Positions 28,401 to 39,186 of a DNA stretch of 64,000 bases are shown here, one piece after another. Origin of the DNA: Watersipora subatra (lineage: Eukaryota; Bryozoa; Gymnolaemata; Cheilostomatida; Watersiporidae); assembly GCF_963576615.1 (NCBI RefSeq), contig NC_088715.1, forward strand, positions 59,865,802-59,929,801. Reading direction: 5' to 3'. The stretch's first letter is position 1. Each line of letters begins with the position of its first letter. Under the pieces are notes generated by a model that was not told the origin of the DNA, did no database searches, and was given only the letters and a program-made list of their open reading frames with translations. The translations under genes were made by a program, and so were the position numbers.

Positions 28401-31400
28401 CTAAAAACTTTAAACTTTCTACAGCGAAACTTTTTGAAATTTTGTGATAAGCAACAGTTTCTTTAAAAAAAAGTTTTTCACATAACTTAAACATTTCATT
28501 ACTACCTAAAACTATTCAAAAACTACAATAAAAAAAATTACAACTCTTCCTTATAGTATCAAAAATAAATTTTAAAGCATCGGCTTTTCCAAAATTTTTT
28601 GATCGCTGTTAATTAAAAAGATTTTTTTATTATAAAAAGCATAGATTGAATAAAGATATAGTTTTTACTTAGCAATGAGTAACACAAATAACAAAATGAA
28701 AAGAATATTTTGAATCATGAAACTTGAAAAGTTTTTAATTTTTTGTTAATGAAATTAGTACAGTCTGCACTCAAACAAAATTTAGTTAGCTTTATATACA
28801 TAGAGCATGATTAGTCTATTTATTTTCCCATCTACATGTAGATCAAAGTTTTTACTATATTGATAAGCTAAAAATATATATTTTTATTAAAATAGTTGTC
28901 GCACTTACAGCATTGTTTATCCTACTTTTGAAATAGGTTTAATATTTTGTTTACTTGTAGCCTTTTGTTATCCTTGTCTTATTGGGAGTTACCTCCCTTT
29001 CTGTCTTCACCAACACATACATATATGTGAGATGGAATGTCAGGCTGGTTCTCGCTGCCATTCTGCTGCCTCTGGCCGGATTTTTATTGGGAGGACTTAT
29101 TGCCTGGGTATTTCGGTTCAACTGGAAAACTATTAAAGTAAGTACCAACATTGAAGAATAAAAACGCAAATTTTTAAAGACTATTTTGTATCTATGTGAA
29201 ACCAGTAAAAGACAGCTGATCATAAACTTCAGTTAAATTCATGTTTTTATCGAACGAGGTGAAGTATTAGCATTACCTTATTTTTTATATTTGTATTGAA
29301 AACTTTAAAAAAAATCAAAATGCTTTATGAATTATGCTTTGTGGTTATGCTGTCTGATATGGACATTATACTACTGGTGTTTAAATATCCTTGATGCTGA
29401 GGAGCTAAATGCATTTTTTAGATATCTTTGTTTAAAATATTCAAATTGTGTCTCCAATCAGCCTCACCATCCATTACTTTAAAAAAAACTTTGATATCTT
29501 ATACCAAACCCCGAGACCTTACCAATCTATTCTACACTAATAGCATTGTCCCTCCCTCTGTCCAGAGCCATGCCAAGAGCCTTAGGAACTAAACTGTCTC
29601 TCTCAGGAATTGGACTCACGTATTCTGATTCACAGTCTGGCACTTTGACATCACACCGCTAAATTACCTATTGTTTCCGTACTTAAATGAACGGAAACAA
29701 TAATCAAATATGATGATCGATTTGGTATCAAAATATATTTTTATAGATCGTGTGGTTCCAACCAAAGTTATGATGGTTACACGCTCCTGTCAAGTATTAG
29801 GTTTTAACGAATAGGTAATTATGCATCACTAAAAAACTAATTTGTGAGCAAAAGGGTTAATTTTGCTCATACTAATTACTCATTACAGATTATTACAGGG
29901 CACAAAACTCTACTAGTTTACATTATAAAACATATTCATAAAAAAGAGCTTTTTCTTTCAAATTATTTTACCATCTTTTGTTTTTGCGTTTTACCTTATG
30001 GTCTAATTTACTCTAGCCGGTAATAATACAGTTAACAGCTATCTAACTTTAATGACAACTAAAGTTTTATTGTTAACATATTGTAAAATTTATTTGCAGA
30101 CTATCGCCTTAGAAGTAGGATTTCAGAATGTTGTGGTGGGAATTCTCGCTGTTCGATCGGTTACAAGTCAACCAGATTCTGATCTCACAGTCATTGTCCC
30201 TGTTCTAAGCACATTTCTTGTTGCTATACCAATAGTCTTAGCAGGCCCTTTTTATCTCATTAGAGAAAAGATTGCAGCAAAGGTAGGATTTCTCTGATAA
30301 TCAAATGATTGTAAGATCACTTCTCAAACCATAATAGAATGCTGGTAGTAGTAACTATTGATAAACTAAGGGTGCTTGTAGATTCCCTAAACATATAGAG
30401 TACTTTCTTAGGTGCATGTAAAATATTTCAACTCCTCTATGCTAATTTTCATATCGTATAAAGAACTAAAGGAGGTTTTAATGCTAATTAGAAGCACAAG
30501 AGTGTACAACTCCCAAATTTGGAAGTCTATTCACAGCACATAAGCAAATAGGTGTCGATGTTGTTAGCTTTCACTGACGTTGGGTTTATATTCAACAAAC
30601 CTGACTGAACCTACTCGACAGAGCCAAAGTTTCAAAATGAACGCAATACACCACCAAAGCGTCAATGATTATTTAAAAAGCCATCAGCTGATTCAGAACG
30701 CAAATCATAAAATAACGCTTTGGTGAATACCAACTTTAAACACAAAACGCTGCTACAAATTTTGTATTACTCTTTCAATAATGCCTCATTAAAAACAGGG
30801 TCTAAAATTTTTTAAACTACTATGGGCAGAGTTTTATGTTGTTTTGTCTAATCCAAATTTTTATTCTTTTTGGAGTCATTGATGGAGGAAATAAGGTTTC
30901 GATCTTATATCAATCAATGTGGGGCATAAACAAGACAAGTTGAAGTTTATGGATTTGTGCAAAGCTAAATGATTGCGTATCACACAAACGATATTGGTTG
31001 AGTTTTTGGTGCATGATCCCTTTAGCAATAAGAGCAGAGAATCCAAAAAAATCCTGAGCTTTACCTTAAGCATAAAAAGTTATATATCACATTTTTCAAC
31101 TGCCCAGTAGCATCTAAAACCTTCAAATTATTCACAGAAATTACCAACGACAGAAAATTTTCTATAAAGACTATAATGAATATTGCTAACTTTTACTTGT
31201 TAAATATCTGCTAACAAGTAAAATTGACCACTTCTAGGCTCCCCTTCATTTGTTTTTCAGAGCTAAAATAAATAGTTGTGCATTGCTATATGGTCTATAT
31301 TTTGTTAGCTAACGTCTACTTACTAGCTACCTGCAAAGGTTTTAAACATGAAAAAAAGATTTTTGAAGATAAAATATTTGTCTGCTATTGTAGAAAAGAG

Positions 31401-31558
31401 CAAAAGAACATTCCAAAGAAGAAATAAGTAGAGAGAAGTCTGAGCTGGAGGCTGACTCTGATGATCTAGAGACAAAACTCAATGGGTTAACCCAAGAAAC
31501 ACCTGAAGATAATCAAGAGAATTGTGATGTTGAGAAAATTTTTTTAGATAAGCAATAG
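13339..31558 (+). CDS. Gene A: SLC10-family sodium-dependent transporter-like protein (11 exons)
   Basis: Joined exons: 13339-13423, 17831-18009, 18825-18914, 19183-19318, 21024-21175, 21965-22084, 24726-24897, 26029-26216, 28961-29137, 30100-30282, 31394-31558. They stay open for 548 codons with consistent phases. Predicted protein: signal peptide (1 to about 24), extracellular domain (to about 205) rich in N-x-S/T sites, then a multi-pass membrane core. Family hallmarks of SLC10 (sodium/bile-acid symporters) are GCSPGGGTSN at about 277-286, the SVTMTTLST segment, and E438-x-G-x-Q442, which in studied members supply sodium-binding residues. The last 54 residues form an acidic cytoplasmic tail. 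The long signal-peptide-bearing N-terminus resembles the P3/SLC10A3-like branch more than the short ileal and liver bile-acid carriers. Substrate is unknown. An AATAAA lies at 31964-31969. The weakest joint is the exon 3 donor (GTGTCG). Confidence 0.85.
15790..16205. repeat. Fold-back repeat, full copy (gene A intron 1)
   Basis: Left arm starts TAGATTTTATCAAAATTTAT and the right arm ends with its imperfect reverse complement (CTTTCTGATAAAATTTATG). Between them are the family's internal GTTATCGTTGCAATAGTTGAT word and a CATTGATAGCATAATCACA segment. Confidence 0.65.
16343..16399. repeat. Two-copy ~27-bp tandem repeat
   Basis: The word CGATATCAATTAACGATATC plus CACAGAT appears twice head to tail. 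Confidence 0.6.
17085..17186. repeat. Two adjacent perfect hairpins
   Basis: GATGATACAC pairs with GTGTATCATC (about 17086-17111), then ACACAAAAGATAGTGCCT (17144-17161) pairs perfectly with its reverse complement at 17169-17186 across a 7-base loop. Both stems share the ATACACAAAA-like edge and an AAGGCCTGAT-like word lies between. They sit in gene A intron 1. Confidence 0.75.
17831..18009 (+). CDS. Gene A exon 2: extracellular domain
   Basis: Follows a TGTTGCAG acceptor and completes a split Gly codon (GNATLQGITLAPPDEE). Its partner in gene B begins GNLT at the same split codon. It carries an N-A-T glycosylation site and a single Cys, and ends at GTAAGA in phase 0. Confidence 0.85.
18825..18914 (+). 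CDS. Gene A exon 3: extracellular domain
   Basis: Thirty codons beginning VQNGFPSLQSNQVLNYN after a CACAG acceptor. The donor is a weak GTGTCG. The gene B counterpart appears shorter (57 bases), so this exon is the least certain. Confidence 0.6.
19183..19318 (+). CDS. Gene A exon 4: glycosylation-rich extracellular segment
   Basis: 136 bases, the same length as gene B exon 4. It holds several N-x-S/T sites (NMS, NLT, NNS, NST, NLS) within 45 residues and two cysteines at exon positions 8 and 39 that are also in gene B. It ends with CYNLSFY, nearly invariant between the paralogues. Confidence 0.85.
20850..20915 (+). repeat. tRNA-like module (possible SINE head)
   Basis: GTTTGATTCTCGTG resembles a tRNA B box and TAATAGCAGTAGGC an A box. 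It is degenerate, without a clear cloverleaf. Confidence 0.25.
21024..21175 (+). CDS. Gene A exon 5: end of extracellular domain and start of first membrane helix
   Basis: 152 bases, equal in length to gene B exon 5. It begins STSVYLGFSRLTFYISFVN and ends LDKVIMVC at a GTAAGT donor, leading straight into the membrane core. Confidence 0.85.
21548..21905. repeat. Fold-back repeat, copy in gene A intron 5
   Basis: Left arm AAGGTTTTATCAGAAAGTAT, right arm ending CCTTCTGATAAAATCTACT, with the internal TATCGTTTTGATAGCTGATA and AACATCATAATTGTAC words. It lies just upstream of the exon 6 acceptor. Confidence 0.65.
21965..22084 (+). CDS. Gene A exon 6: first SLC10 core helices
   Basis: 120 bases encoding VVLTTLGMGNSLELHIIKEN, then LKKPKAPAIAMAGQFTIMPL. 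This matches the SLC10 pattern of a G-x-x-[LV]-[ED] turn, a basic K-P loop and a QF-x-IMPL helix. Confidence 0.9.
22368..22795. repeat. Fold-back repeat, full copy in gene A intron 6
   Basis: Very clear arms: AGATTCTATCAAAATGTATC... through GATTGCCAGAATG, reversed on the right as GGTAGCAATCAGATCACCTC... to TTTTTGATAAAATCTAC. It is one of the two best copies for defining the family ends. Confidence 0.7.
24726..24897 (+). CDS. Gene A exon 7: PGGG-SN motif
   Basis: 172 bases carrying MGCSPGGGTSN and LSLSVTMTTLST, the crossover-helix and sodium-site signature of the family. Phase 1 exit at GTAAGT, after which a Gly codon spans the intron. Confidence 0.92.
26029..26216 (+). CDS. Gene A exon 8: core helices
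   Basis: 188 bases (GALPFWVYTLGRTLPADEG, then a helix and a basic KVSKVVKKILK loop). The donor GTAGGC is followed within about 25 bases by a 20-bp minisatellite array. Confidence 0.9.
26241..26876 (+). repeat. 20-bp minisatellite, ~32 units, gene A intron 8
   Basis: Tandem units of consensus AACTCTATGGTGGCTGATAT, diverged but nearly all 20 bases long. The array starts about 25 bases after the exon 8 donor and has a shorter counterpart in pseudogene C. Confidence 0.9.
27110..27515. repeat. Fold-back repeat, full copy in gene A intron 8
   Basis: Contains both arms and the internal AAAGTGTGATTATGATGTCT, GCAACATGAAGGCAATAGC and GATGTCAT words. The same insertion is present at 54692-55095, so it predates the segmental duplication. 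Confidence 0.7.
28961..29137 (+). CDS. Gene A exon 9: core helices
   Basis: 177 bases in phase 0. Encodes two hydrophobic segments around TNTYIYVRWNVRLVLAA and ends FRFNWKTIK at GTAAGT. Confidence 0.9.
29545..29665 (-). repeat. tRNA-like/SINE module in gene A intron 9
   Basis: On the minus strand GCGGTGTGATGTCAAAGTG leads to a B-box-like GAGTCCAATTCCTGA. It is also present in the duplicate at about 59600-59725. Confidence 0.3.
30100..30282 (+). CDS. Gene A exon 10: E-x-G-x-Q sodium-site helix
   Basis: 183 bases beginning TIALEVGFQNVVVGILAVRS. E438 and Q442 keep the four-residue spacing of the family's sodium-binding pair. It ends with the last membrane helix and IREKIAAK. Confidence 0.92.
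31394..31558 (+). CDS. Gene A exon 11: cytoplasmic tail and stop
   Basis: Hydrophilic, acidic tail beginning KRAKEHSKEEISREKSELEA and ending LDKQ, stop TAG. It is conserved as an open frame in pseudogene C (62673-62837), which supports the reading. Confidence 0.85.
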   Translation, partial: KRAKEHSKEEISREKSELEADSDDLETKLNGLTQETPEDNQENCDVEKIFLDKQ

Positions 31559-31963
31559 GAACTTTTTGAAATTTTCCTACAAGTTCCACTGAAAACGACA
31601 AGCAAGTTTTATGGGCAGAATATGTAAAACTATATTTTCCACACATATTAAGGTGTCAAGAAGCATCTTCACAACTTCATTAGGCTAGTCCTGCAAAAAC
31701 CCCGAGCAAAGTTCTGTTGACATAAAGTTTGTTATCGACACAATTTTTTCTTACCATTATATTTGTGCTTATGCTTTATGGTTTTTAGGTGTTTGAAGTC
31801 AGCGAGTGCAATAGATGATACTTAAAAAGTTGTAACCAAGGTAGTTAGATATTCTACTTCTCTACAATTATACTAACTGCGAGTCAACTTCCAATGCTCT
31901 TGCTGAAAAAGCTGATTTCTTCACTGAATATTTTAGTGAACTCTGTTAACAAATATAACACGT

Positions 31964-31969
31964 AATAAA
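31964..31969 (+). terminator. Candidate polyadenylation signal of gene A
   Basis: AATAAA about 400 bases past the stop codon and just before the pyrimidine tract. Confidence 0.3.
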
Positions 31970-32049
31970 TTTTTCTGCGCGCAACGCTTTGACATCGATA
32001 TTTATTGCAATGATTGCATGTTGTGTGATTCACTGTTTCTCACTATTTT

Positions 32050-32862
32050 TTTGTTTTCACCTTCTTTTCCACCATTTTCCCCGCTTTCTCTCTTTCTCTT
32101 CCTCTCTCTCTCTTTCTCGTCCTTACTCTCTCCATCTCTTTTTCACGCTCACTCTCTTTTTTTCTTTAATTCTTTATCTCTCCCGCTCTCTCATCCTCTT
32201 TCCTTCTCTCTCTATCTTTCCCTTTATCTCTTTCTCCCTCTTTTTTTCTCTCTTTCTCTTTTTTCTCTCTCTTTCTTACTTCTTATCTTTTTTGCTCTTT
32301 TTGTCTCTCACTCTTGCCCTCTTTTTTCACTCTTTAACTTTCTCCCTTTCCCGCTCTTTCATATTCTTTCCTTCTCTCTCCATCTCTTCCTTTATCTCTC
32401 CCTCTCTTTTGTTTTCTCTTTTTTCTTTTTCCATCTCTCGCTCCATCGCTTTCTCGCTCTGTCGCTCTTTCGCTCTCTTTCTTTTCCTTTTTTTTCTCTT
32501 TTTTCTCTTCTTCTCTCTTTTTCTCTCTTGCTCTCTCGCTTTTTTACTCTCTGGCTTTCTTAGCCTCTTGCTTTCTTGCTCTTGCTCTCTCGCTTTATTG
32601 CTCTCTCCTGTTCTCTTTTGCTCTCTTTCGCTCTCTTGCTTTCTCTCTCGCTTTTGCTTTCTGTTTTTTTTTCGCTCGTTCTCTCGCTTTCCCTCTAACT
32701 TTTGCTCTCGTTCTCACTCTCACCCTCGCCCTCACCCTCGCTTTTGCCCTTACCCTCGCCCTCCCTCTCATTTTTGCTCTCACCCCGCCCTTGCTCTCAC
32801 TCTCGCTCTCTCTCTCTCTCTCTTTTTCTTGCCTTCTCTTTTCCTTTTGCTCCTTCCCTCAT

Positions 32863-32911
<49 letters not shown>

Positions 32912-33240
32912 TGCTCTCTCTCTCTCACTCTTGCTCTTTCTTCTGCTCTATCTCGCTCTCGTTTTTTTCTGTTGCTCTTTCTGCCGCTCTCTATCTTGCT
33001 CTCACTCATGCTCTCTTTTTCGCTCTGTGTCCCGCTTCTGCTCTCTTGCTATCACTCTCTCTCTCTTTTGCTCTCTATCTTGCTCTCGCTTTCTCTCTTG
33101 CTCGCTCTCGTTCTCACTCTCTCTCACTTTTTTGCTCTTGCTCTGTCTCTCTTTTTTCTCTTTCTCACTCTTTCTCTCTCTTTTTCTTCATCTCTCTTTT
33201 TTTCTCTTCTCTCTCTTCTTTCACACTCTCTTTTTGTTCA
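32050..33240 (+). repeat. 1.2-kb polypyrimidine (CT-rich) tract
   Basis: An almost unbroken pyrimidine strand of CTCT, CTTT and CTCG words, including a pure (CT)n run near 32864-32906. The long Ser/Leu/Phe open frames in all forward phases are artefacts of this composition. It lies between the two convergent genes and has no counterpart in the C-D duplicate. Confidence 0.95.
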
Positions 33241-33717
33241 ACCTCAAAATGTTAGGTGCATCCTCATCAGAAACACTAGCTTTTTCAGTTCACAAGCAAG
33301 GCTAAAATATTATTGCATTTCAATTTTTCCACAATTCATTAGTCTAACAATTAGCCGGTTACAACTGTTATGACACTGAATTTTGGCTATTTTGTGTTAT
33401 ACTATAGCCCCTGTAACTTGCATTGAAATAGTTGGAAGTCATATTGTTTGTTGCATGAATTTTACACACATAAAAATAGCTCAATTATTATCTCGACACG
33501 AATCAGCAATCGTGGTTGAAAAGTAGGAAAGAGCAAAATTGAGGTCCTTAGTTCTTTAGCTGTTCAATAGTTGGCTGACAAACATACTACTTTCTGACCT
33601 GTAATATTCTTGTCCCTTAGCAAACTGCTGCCCTCGGTAGTCATAAAATCTTTTAACTGTTAAATGTGCTACCGATGTTTAAAATTATCTTAGTATTAAT
33701 GATGAACTTCCACAAAA

Positions 33718-34140
33718 TCTTACTGTATTTTATCAAAAAGTACCAATATTTTTTATCACTTACGATTGTTTTTTATGTTTGGTGTGATCTAACTGCCAAG
33801 ATGTTTCAAGATTGCTATTGACCAAATTTGATTATGGTTAAAATGCTAACATCTAGCAGAAGTGTAACTATGGTGTTTATAATTACAAAAAGGTCAACAG
33901 AGTAAAGACATGTACTGTTGCAACTTGAACACATTAGCTGATATCAACTGTAGCAATGATAGCAACTATTGATGCCATTTTGCAAGTATAGTTATTTTAA
34001 ATATTTTTACCTGGACCACGTTTTGTTGATTTTAATATTAAAACATTCTGGCAGTAAATTACTTCAGACGTAAAAAAACATTCGCAAATGATAGAATACA
34101 TGTATACTGATTCTTTCTGATAAAAACCTTGAATTTTGTG
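33718..34140. repeat. Fold-back repeat, full copy between genes A and B
   Basis: Both arms are visible (CTTACTGTATTTTATCAAAA on the left, TCTTTCTGATAAAAACCTTG on the right), with the internal GTTGCAACTTGAACACATT and GATATCAACTGTAGCAATG words. Confidence 0.7.
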
Positions 34141-34718
34141 TAAGTTAATCTTCAACTCAACGTTTTAGCATGTTTCAAATTTGTGTATTTCTAGTAGCTT
34201 GTTTTTATTGATTCAAAAATGCTAAAAGTTTGGTGTAAGGTTTCTTGGTTTTTGCATCATGTTCTATATATAAAGCTTCAAGAAGGAATTGCTATGACAA
34301 CCAACAACTCCTTAATTTAGAGCTAAGCTTGTTGGTAGAAGACGACCAGACAAAAAATTATAATGTTGTTTTTTCTTTTTGATTCTTTGTAATTTAGTCA
34401 AGCTTGGTACAATTGCCTACTTTCATTACAAAACATGTGCATGAAAAACATTGTTGAATTAATTATTCATGGAGTCACGAGTAAGCAGCCAAATGATTGC
34501 TTATTTCACTACCCGAGAGAATAAAACTCCTTTGACATAAAATTGACAATACCAAACTGTCAGAATATATTACATTTTATTGTAGCTTTTTCATATTGTA
34601 AAATGACTAAAGAAAAAAACTCCTTATAAATTGTAGTAAAAAAATTGCATGATTTTATTGTTTATAAACCATAGCGCAGAAAAATATTACATCAGAGTAT
34701 ATTTTAAACTCTAATGTC

Positions 34719-34724
34719 TTTATT
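34719..34724 (-). terminator. Candidate polyadenylation signal of gene B
   Basis: AATAAA on the minus strand, about 70 bases after the gene B stop codon. Confidence 0.45.
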
Positions 34725-34793
34725 ACTATTTATGGACTTTGTTGTGCTATAGGAAAATGATAAATAAAAGAGATTTCTAATTACACCTTCTAA

Positions 34794-35012
34794 TTACATA
34801 ATTTGAAGGCTCTGGTGTTGAAATTTGACATCTGTAGTTTGCTGCTCTAAAAGGTTCAGTTTGACGTCAAACTCAGTTTGATGAGCTTCACCTTTGCTAA
34901 AATCTCTTTTGCAGTTAAATAGTTCTAATGATTGAGAGCTCAGCCTTGATTGTGAATTCACTGATGAATCACCCAAACCTTTTTTTTCCAGATCGTCTTT
35001 TCTCATTTGCTT
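34794..35012 (-). CDS. Gene B exon 11: cytoplasmic tail and stop
   Basis: Acceptor TGTTGCAG, then KQMRKDDLEKKGLGDSSVNS, ending FDVKLNLLEQQTTDVKFQ and eight more residues before TAA. The same exon in gene D ends earlier at LNLLEQ. Confidence 0.85.
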   Translation of the reverse strand, partial: KQMRKDDLEKKGLGDSSVNSQSRLSSQSLELFNCKRDFSKGEAHQTEFDVKLNLLEQQTTDVKFQHQSLQIM

Positions 35013-38000
35013 CTGCAACAGAATTCACAGTTGTAAAAGTGACACGAATAGTTGATTTGTGACTCGATTTAGTAAGTAAACTGCATACTCATTGATTGGA
35101 TAAAAATTATACAAGTTAAAAACATGTTGTCTAAAATCCGAACTAGGACCCTGTCAGTGCAGCAAAAGAAATCATCAGCTGTGCCAATAAACCGCAAAGA
35201 ATGACTATATGCATAACAATTCTCTATCATAGACAGTAAGTTATGGGCGCAGTGTTAGAGCGGCTGTCAGTGAATCCTATTGTTACAGGTTCAAACCCTG
35301 TGTGATGCAATCTTTTTCCAAAACCTTCACCCATGGCTTCGAACAGACATGACTCTTGTTATAGTATATAATATTATAGTATATAATATTATAGTGCATG
35401 TATATGTACATATTCCTAATACCCTGGGAGTCCGGTGCACCATGAGAAGTCGTCAGACGTGATAACTAACAGCACAATTATTCCAACATGTAGCAACTCA
35501 ATCGATTGGAGTGGGTGGTAAAGTGTCAATCCATGAAGCTAGAAGTCAAGAGTTCAAATCTCAATAGAAGCAATAATTTTGTATTTAAACCGATAGACAG
35601 TAAAACTTATCATAGTAAAACCTACTGGTGTTACTTAGTTTAGCATCACCCATAGTCACCATATTATTTTCATTATATATTTGATTAAAATTATTATTTT
35701 GTTTAACTGCATTACGATTATAATAATTTTAGTGAGTATTGTAATTACAATCATTATTGATTTCTTTAAAAGCTAGTGTTTAGCTGCTAAATAATTAGCT
35801 AACGGCGACTTACTTGATCAGCAATGCGGTGGTAGAGCAGGTAAAACGGTAGAATGATAAAGAATGGAAACCCTGCAACTATGGATGATGCGATTGGTAA
35901 TATGAGAGCCAAGTCATTGTCTGGTTGGCCCGAAATTGACATCACCACCAGTACACAGACGGCTGTACTTTGCATTCCTGTTTCTATAGCAATTGTCTGT
36001 CAACATAAATATACATTAACTTACTATGACTAAAAATGCATCACTTGTATTAAGTCTTCATCAAATATCGCAGAAAACATTTAAACCAATTTTGAAACAT
36101 TTTACATTGCATCTAAAAGTTAGTTGGTTACGAATTGTAAAGTTCATTAATTTTTTTAATTTAAAAACTAACTCTGTTTTCAACATAACAAATTATTTTG
36201 TGAATTTTAAAGATAGCCCAAGCTGTTTAGATTTACAATTTTAATAAAGCTGCAAAATAAACGCTATAAATTTGTACTGTATTTGTTTGGAAAGAAAAGA
36301 AAAAGAAATGAACAGATGATATAGGTCAACAGTGGTTCAGCAGCAGTTTGAACAGTTTTGCTATGAGGGAGGAATGACAAAAAAAGAAGGAATGATTTTT
36401 CAATAATTTATACAAGAATGCAAGGTTTATTTTTATTTTGAGCAAGTTTTGTGTGAAGTAGGCCCCAATCCGAAATAATAGTTCAAACTATTTAATACAA
36501 ATTATTGTGGTTATGGCTACAGCTATGCAGTCAACAGTCAACAAGAATATTAAGTTTAATGCGCTTTAATAGGTATTTGTCAAAAGCAAAAATATGGCAA
36601 TGCAATACAAAACCGAAAATAAACTTGAAGTGAACAAAATACTTATGGCTACTATACCTCTGGTCTGAGACCAGAAAGTCAATTATTGTTTACTATGAAA
36701 ACTAGAAAAATTAAACTAGCTGCTTTAATGTTTAAATTTAGTTGTTTTATTCCCAAAAAAAAAATTTTTCAAACCAAATTTGCTTCAGTTGATTTTTATG
36801 ATTTTAATTATAATATTTTGGTATAACTTAATGATTTAGAAACATGCCTGCAAATTTTTATTACCTTGATGAGGGTCCAATCAAATCGGCAAATCCAAGC
36901 GAAGAGTCCACCAAGAACATATCCTCCGTAGGGCAGCAAAGCCGCTGATAGTATTAGCTCACCATCCCATTTTACAAACGTGTAAGATTTTGCGTAAATG
37001 AGTAAGCCGAGAAACACCACAAGTGTGATTATGAATATCACCTGTAAAAATACCATTGTGAGTAAATAGTTAGGCTAACATAACAACGTTGCTGTCATGA
37101 TATGAATAGCAAAATAATTTTTTTCATCATTTTTTGAACTTGAAAAAGATTGTTTTAAACCAGTGAATCTTGTATATTCATAACTTTCGACCAGCTTATG
37201 TTGCAGTTACGTTCCCAGTTGATTCATTTGGTATTTCATAAAAATTGCATTTGTGCCTCAAATGTTATAACATAAAAAAGCAAATGTGAAGTCTATTAAA
37301 TTTACAATCTGGTGAACAACTATGTTATCAACAAAACTTATCGCAAAACCTTCTATAATTAGATGTAAAAGCAAGTTCAGTTCATTTTTCCATTTATAAT
37401 TGATTTTCTGTTATGACTTTTTTGACATATTGCTTTTTTGTAAAGGAAACTGCAAACTCATCGCACAAATTATTAGCGACTGGTGTACTTAAAATAATAT
37501 GAAAGTCAATTCACAAAAATCGAATTTTTGTATTTATAATACTTATGAAAATCTTTGAAATAGCTTCACTATTAAGTTTCCCAGCCAATTTATCACTTGT
37601 AGATGTGAGGCAAAATCTGTTTTGTCAGGTTGACTCTCTTGAAGTAACCATGTTGACTGTTTGTCAAGGTCAACAAGGTTGTAACAAGGTCACCAAGTGA
37701 TTGACTCTGCTCCAGTTTTGCAGGTCATATACTATCTCAAAATCTGCTATTGCATTTTATTACAAGTTTATATTTTACCATAGTGTTTATGGTATACGCA
37801 TTTATTATAATCTAGCTTCAAGATATGTCACAAATAATTTATTTTTTTGCACAAACGAGCGTTTTGACTAAATGCAAATCCGCATCGTATTCCAGCATAT
37901 CTTATTCCAACAAAAATCTTTTCAAATCTTTGCATCTTTTTACTTTACCTATGCTAAATGTATATTTTACTTTGATTAAAGGTTTCAAGATTTTTCATGG

Positions 38001-39153
38001 TTTGTGTCCTCATTTTTACATGACAATTACAGGTTTTCAACTCGTTTCAACTTAAGTAATGTGAACAAATTACATACCAATTATTTTGAATATACTATTG
38101 CTAACTGCTTTAACAACTTTTCATCTAATATCCATTTTCTTAGCATAGAATGGTATTTAAACGCTATTCAAACCTCTTCAACTGCTAAGTAAAGTTATTC
38201 ACAGTAAACTAGATTGCACTTACATCGAGCCATTTCTTCACCACTTTGCTGAAACGAGGAAGCTTGTATTTAATCAAAACTCCTATTGCCAAAGGAACAA
38301 CCAGGAAAGCCAAACTTTGCAAGATATTTATGAATGGAATTTCCACTTTGTCTACTCCATCGTCAGTTGGAATGGTGGCTCCCAGAGTGTACAACCATAG
38401 CGGGAGCATCCCTGCAATAAATTCATTTTATATTCTGGCAATTTTTAAAGTTTTAGTTTGCCTCTAATTAGTTTTATAAAGAGTACTAATCAGTTCGTTG
38501 TGTATCAAACTTTCTTTTTGCTGTTTGTATGCAAGAATGGATTTTTGATTAAGATTTTTTTTATTCACAGAAAGGTGTTTAAACTTCTCAACAACCAGAT
38601 TTAAATAACTTTGAGATACTTGCATATACATTGCGATTAGCAGTTTGGGCAAGTGCACCACTGAGAATGTCATGTTAGAGACAGAAACGAAATGGCCCCT
38701 TTCAATTCTGCTTGCTTTCAGTCAGCAGTCAAAATAAACCAACTACCACAAAGACTAGCTCTGTGTACATATAATCTGGTTAAATACTGTTTTACGTTAT
38801 ATTTGGGTAATATTACCTGCTTGCAAATGCTATATGAAGCAAAGGAATATCGTCACCAAAAAAGCTACCAAAAAGCTATCCAGCTTTGTTAAATTTTTAA
38901 TCAAAAAATTAAAGTTAGGTAAGGTAATATCTTTGTGAGTCAAATTTTCAGCCAATTTTAAAAATGCCTCAGGCCACCTTTGCTTTTCTTTATTTGTGGC
39001 TCAACCAAAATTTTGTAGCTAAAATTCTGTGAAGTTCAACATTAAAAATAAGCTAGAGAAACACTTGGCAAAAGCTACAAAACCGTTTAAGGCCATCTGT
39101 GCCAAATTATTTTGCAATCATTTACTTGGCTTAGTGATAAGAAAGGTATGGCC

Positions 39154-39186
<33 letters not shown>

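Noticed and set aside
31989-33373. Long Ser/Leu/Phe open frames (438, 223, 181 and 154 codons)
   Set aside because: All arise from the CT-rich simple-sequence tract. Every forward phase is open and the residues are only those encoded by pyrimidine-rich codons.
35235-35310. Functional tRNA gene
   Set aside because: Box A and B resemblance only. The acceptor stem does not pair, and several similar degenerate modules suggest SINE-derived sequence.
39154-39186. CRISPR-like regular repeat
   Set aside because: Plain tetranucleotide microsatellite without spacers, in an animal intron.
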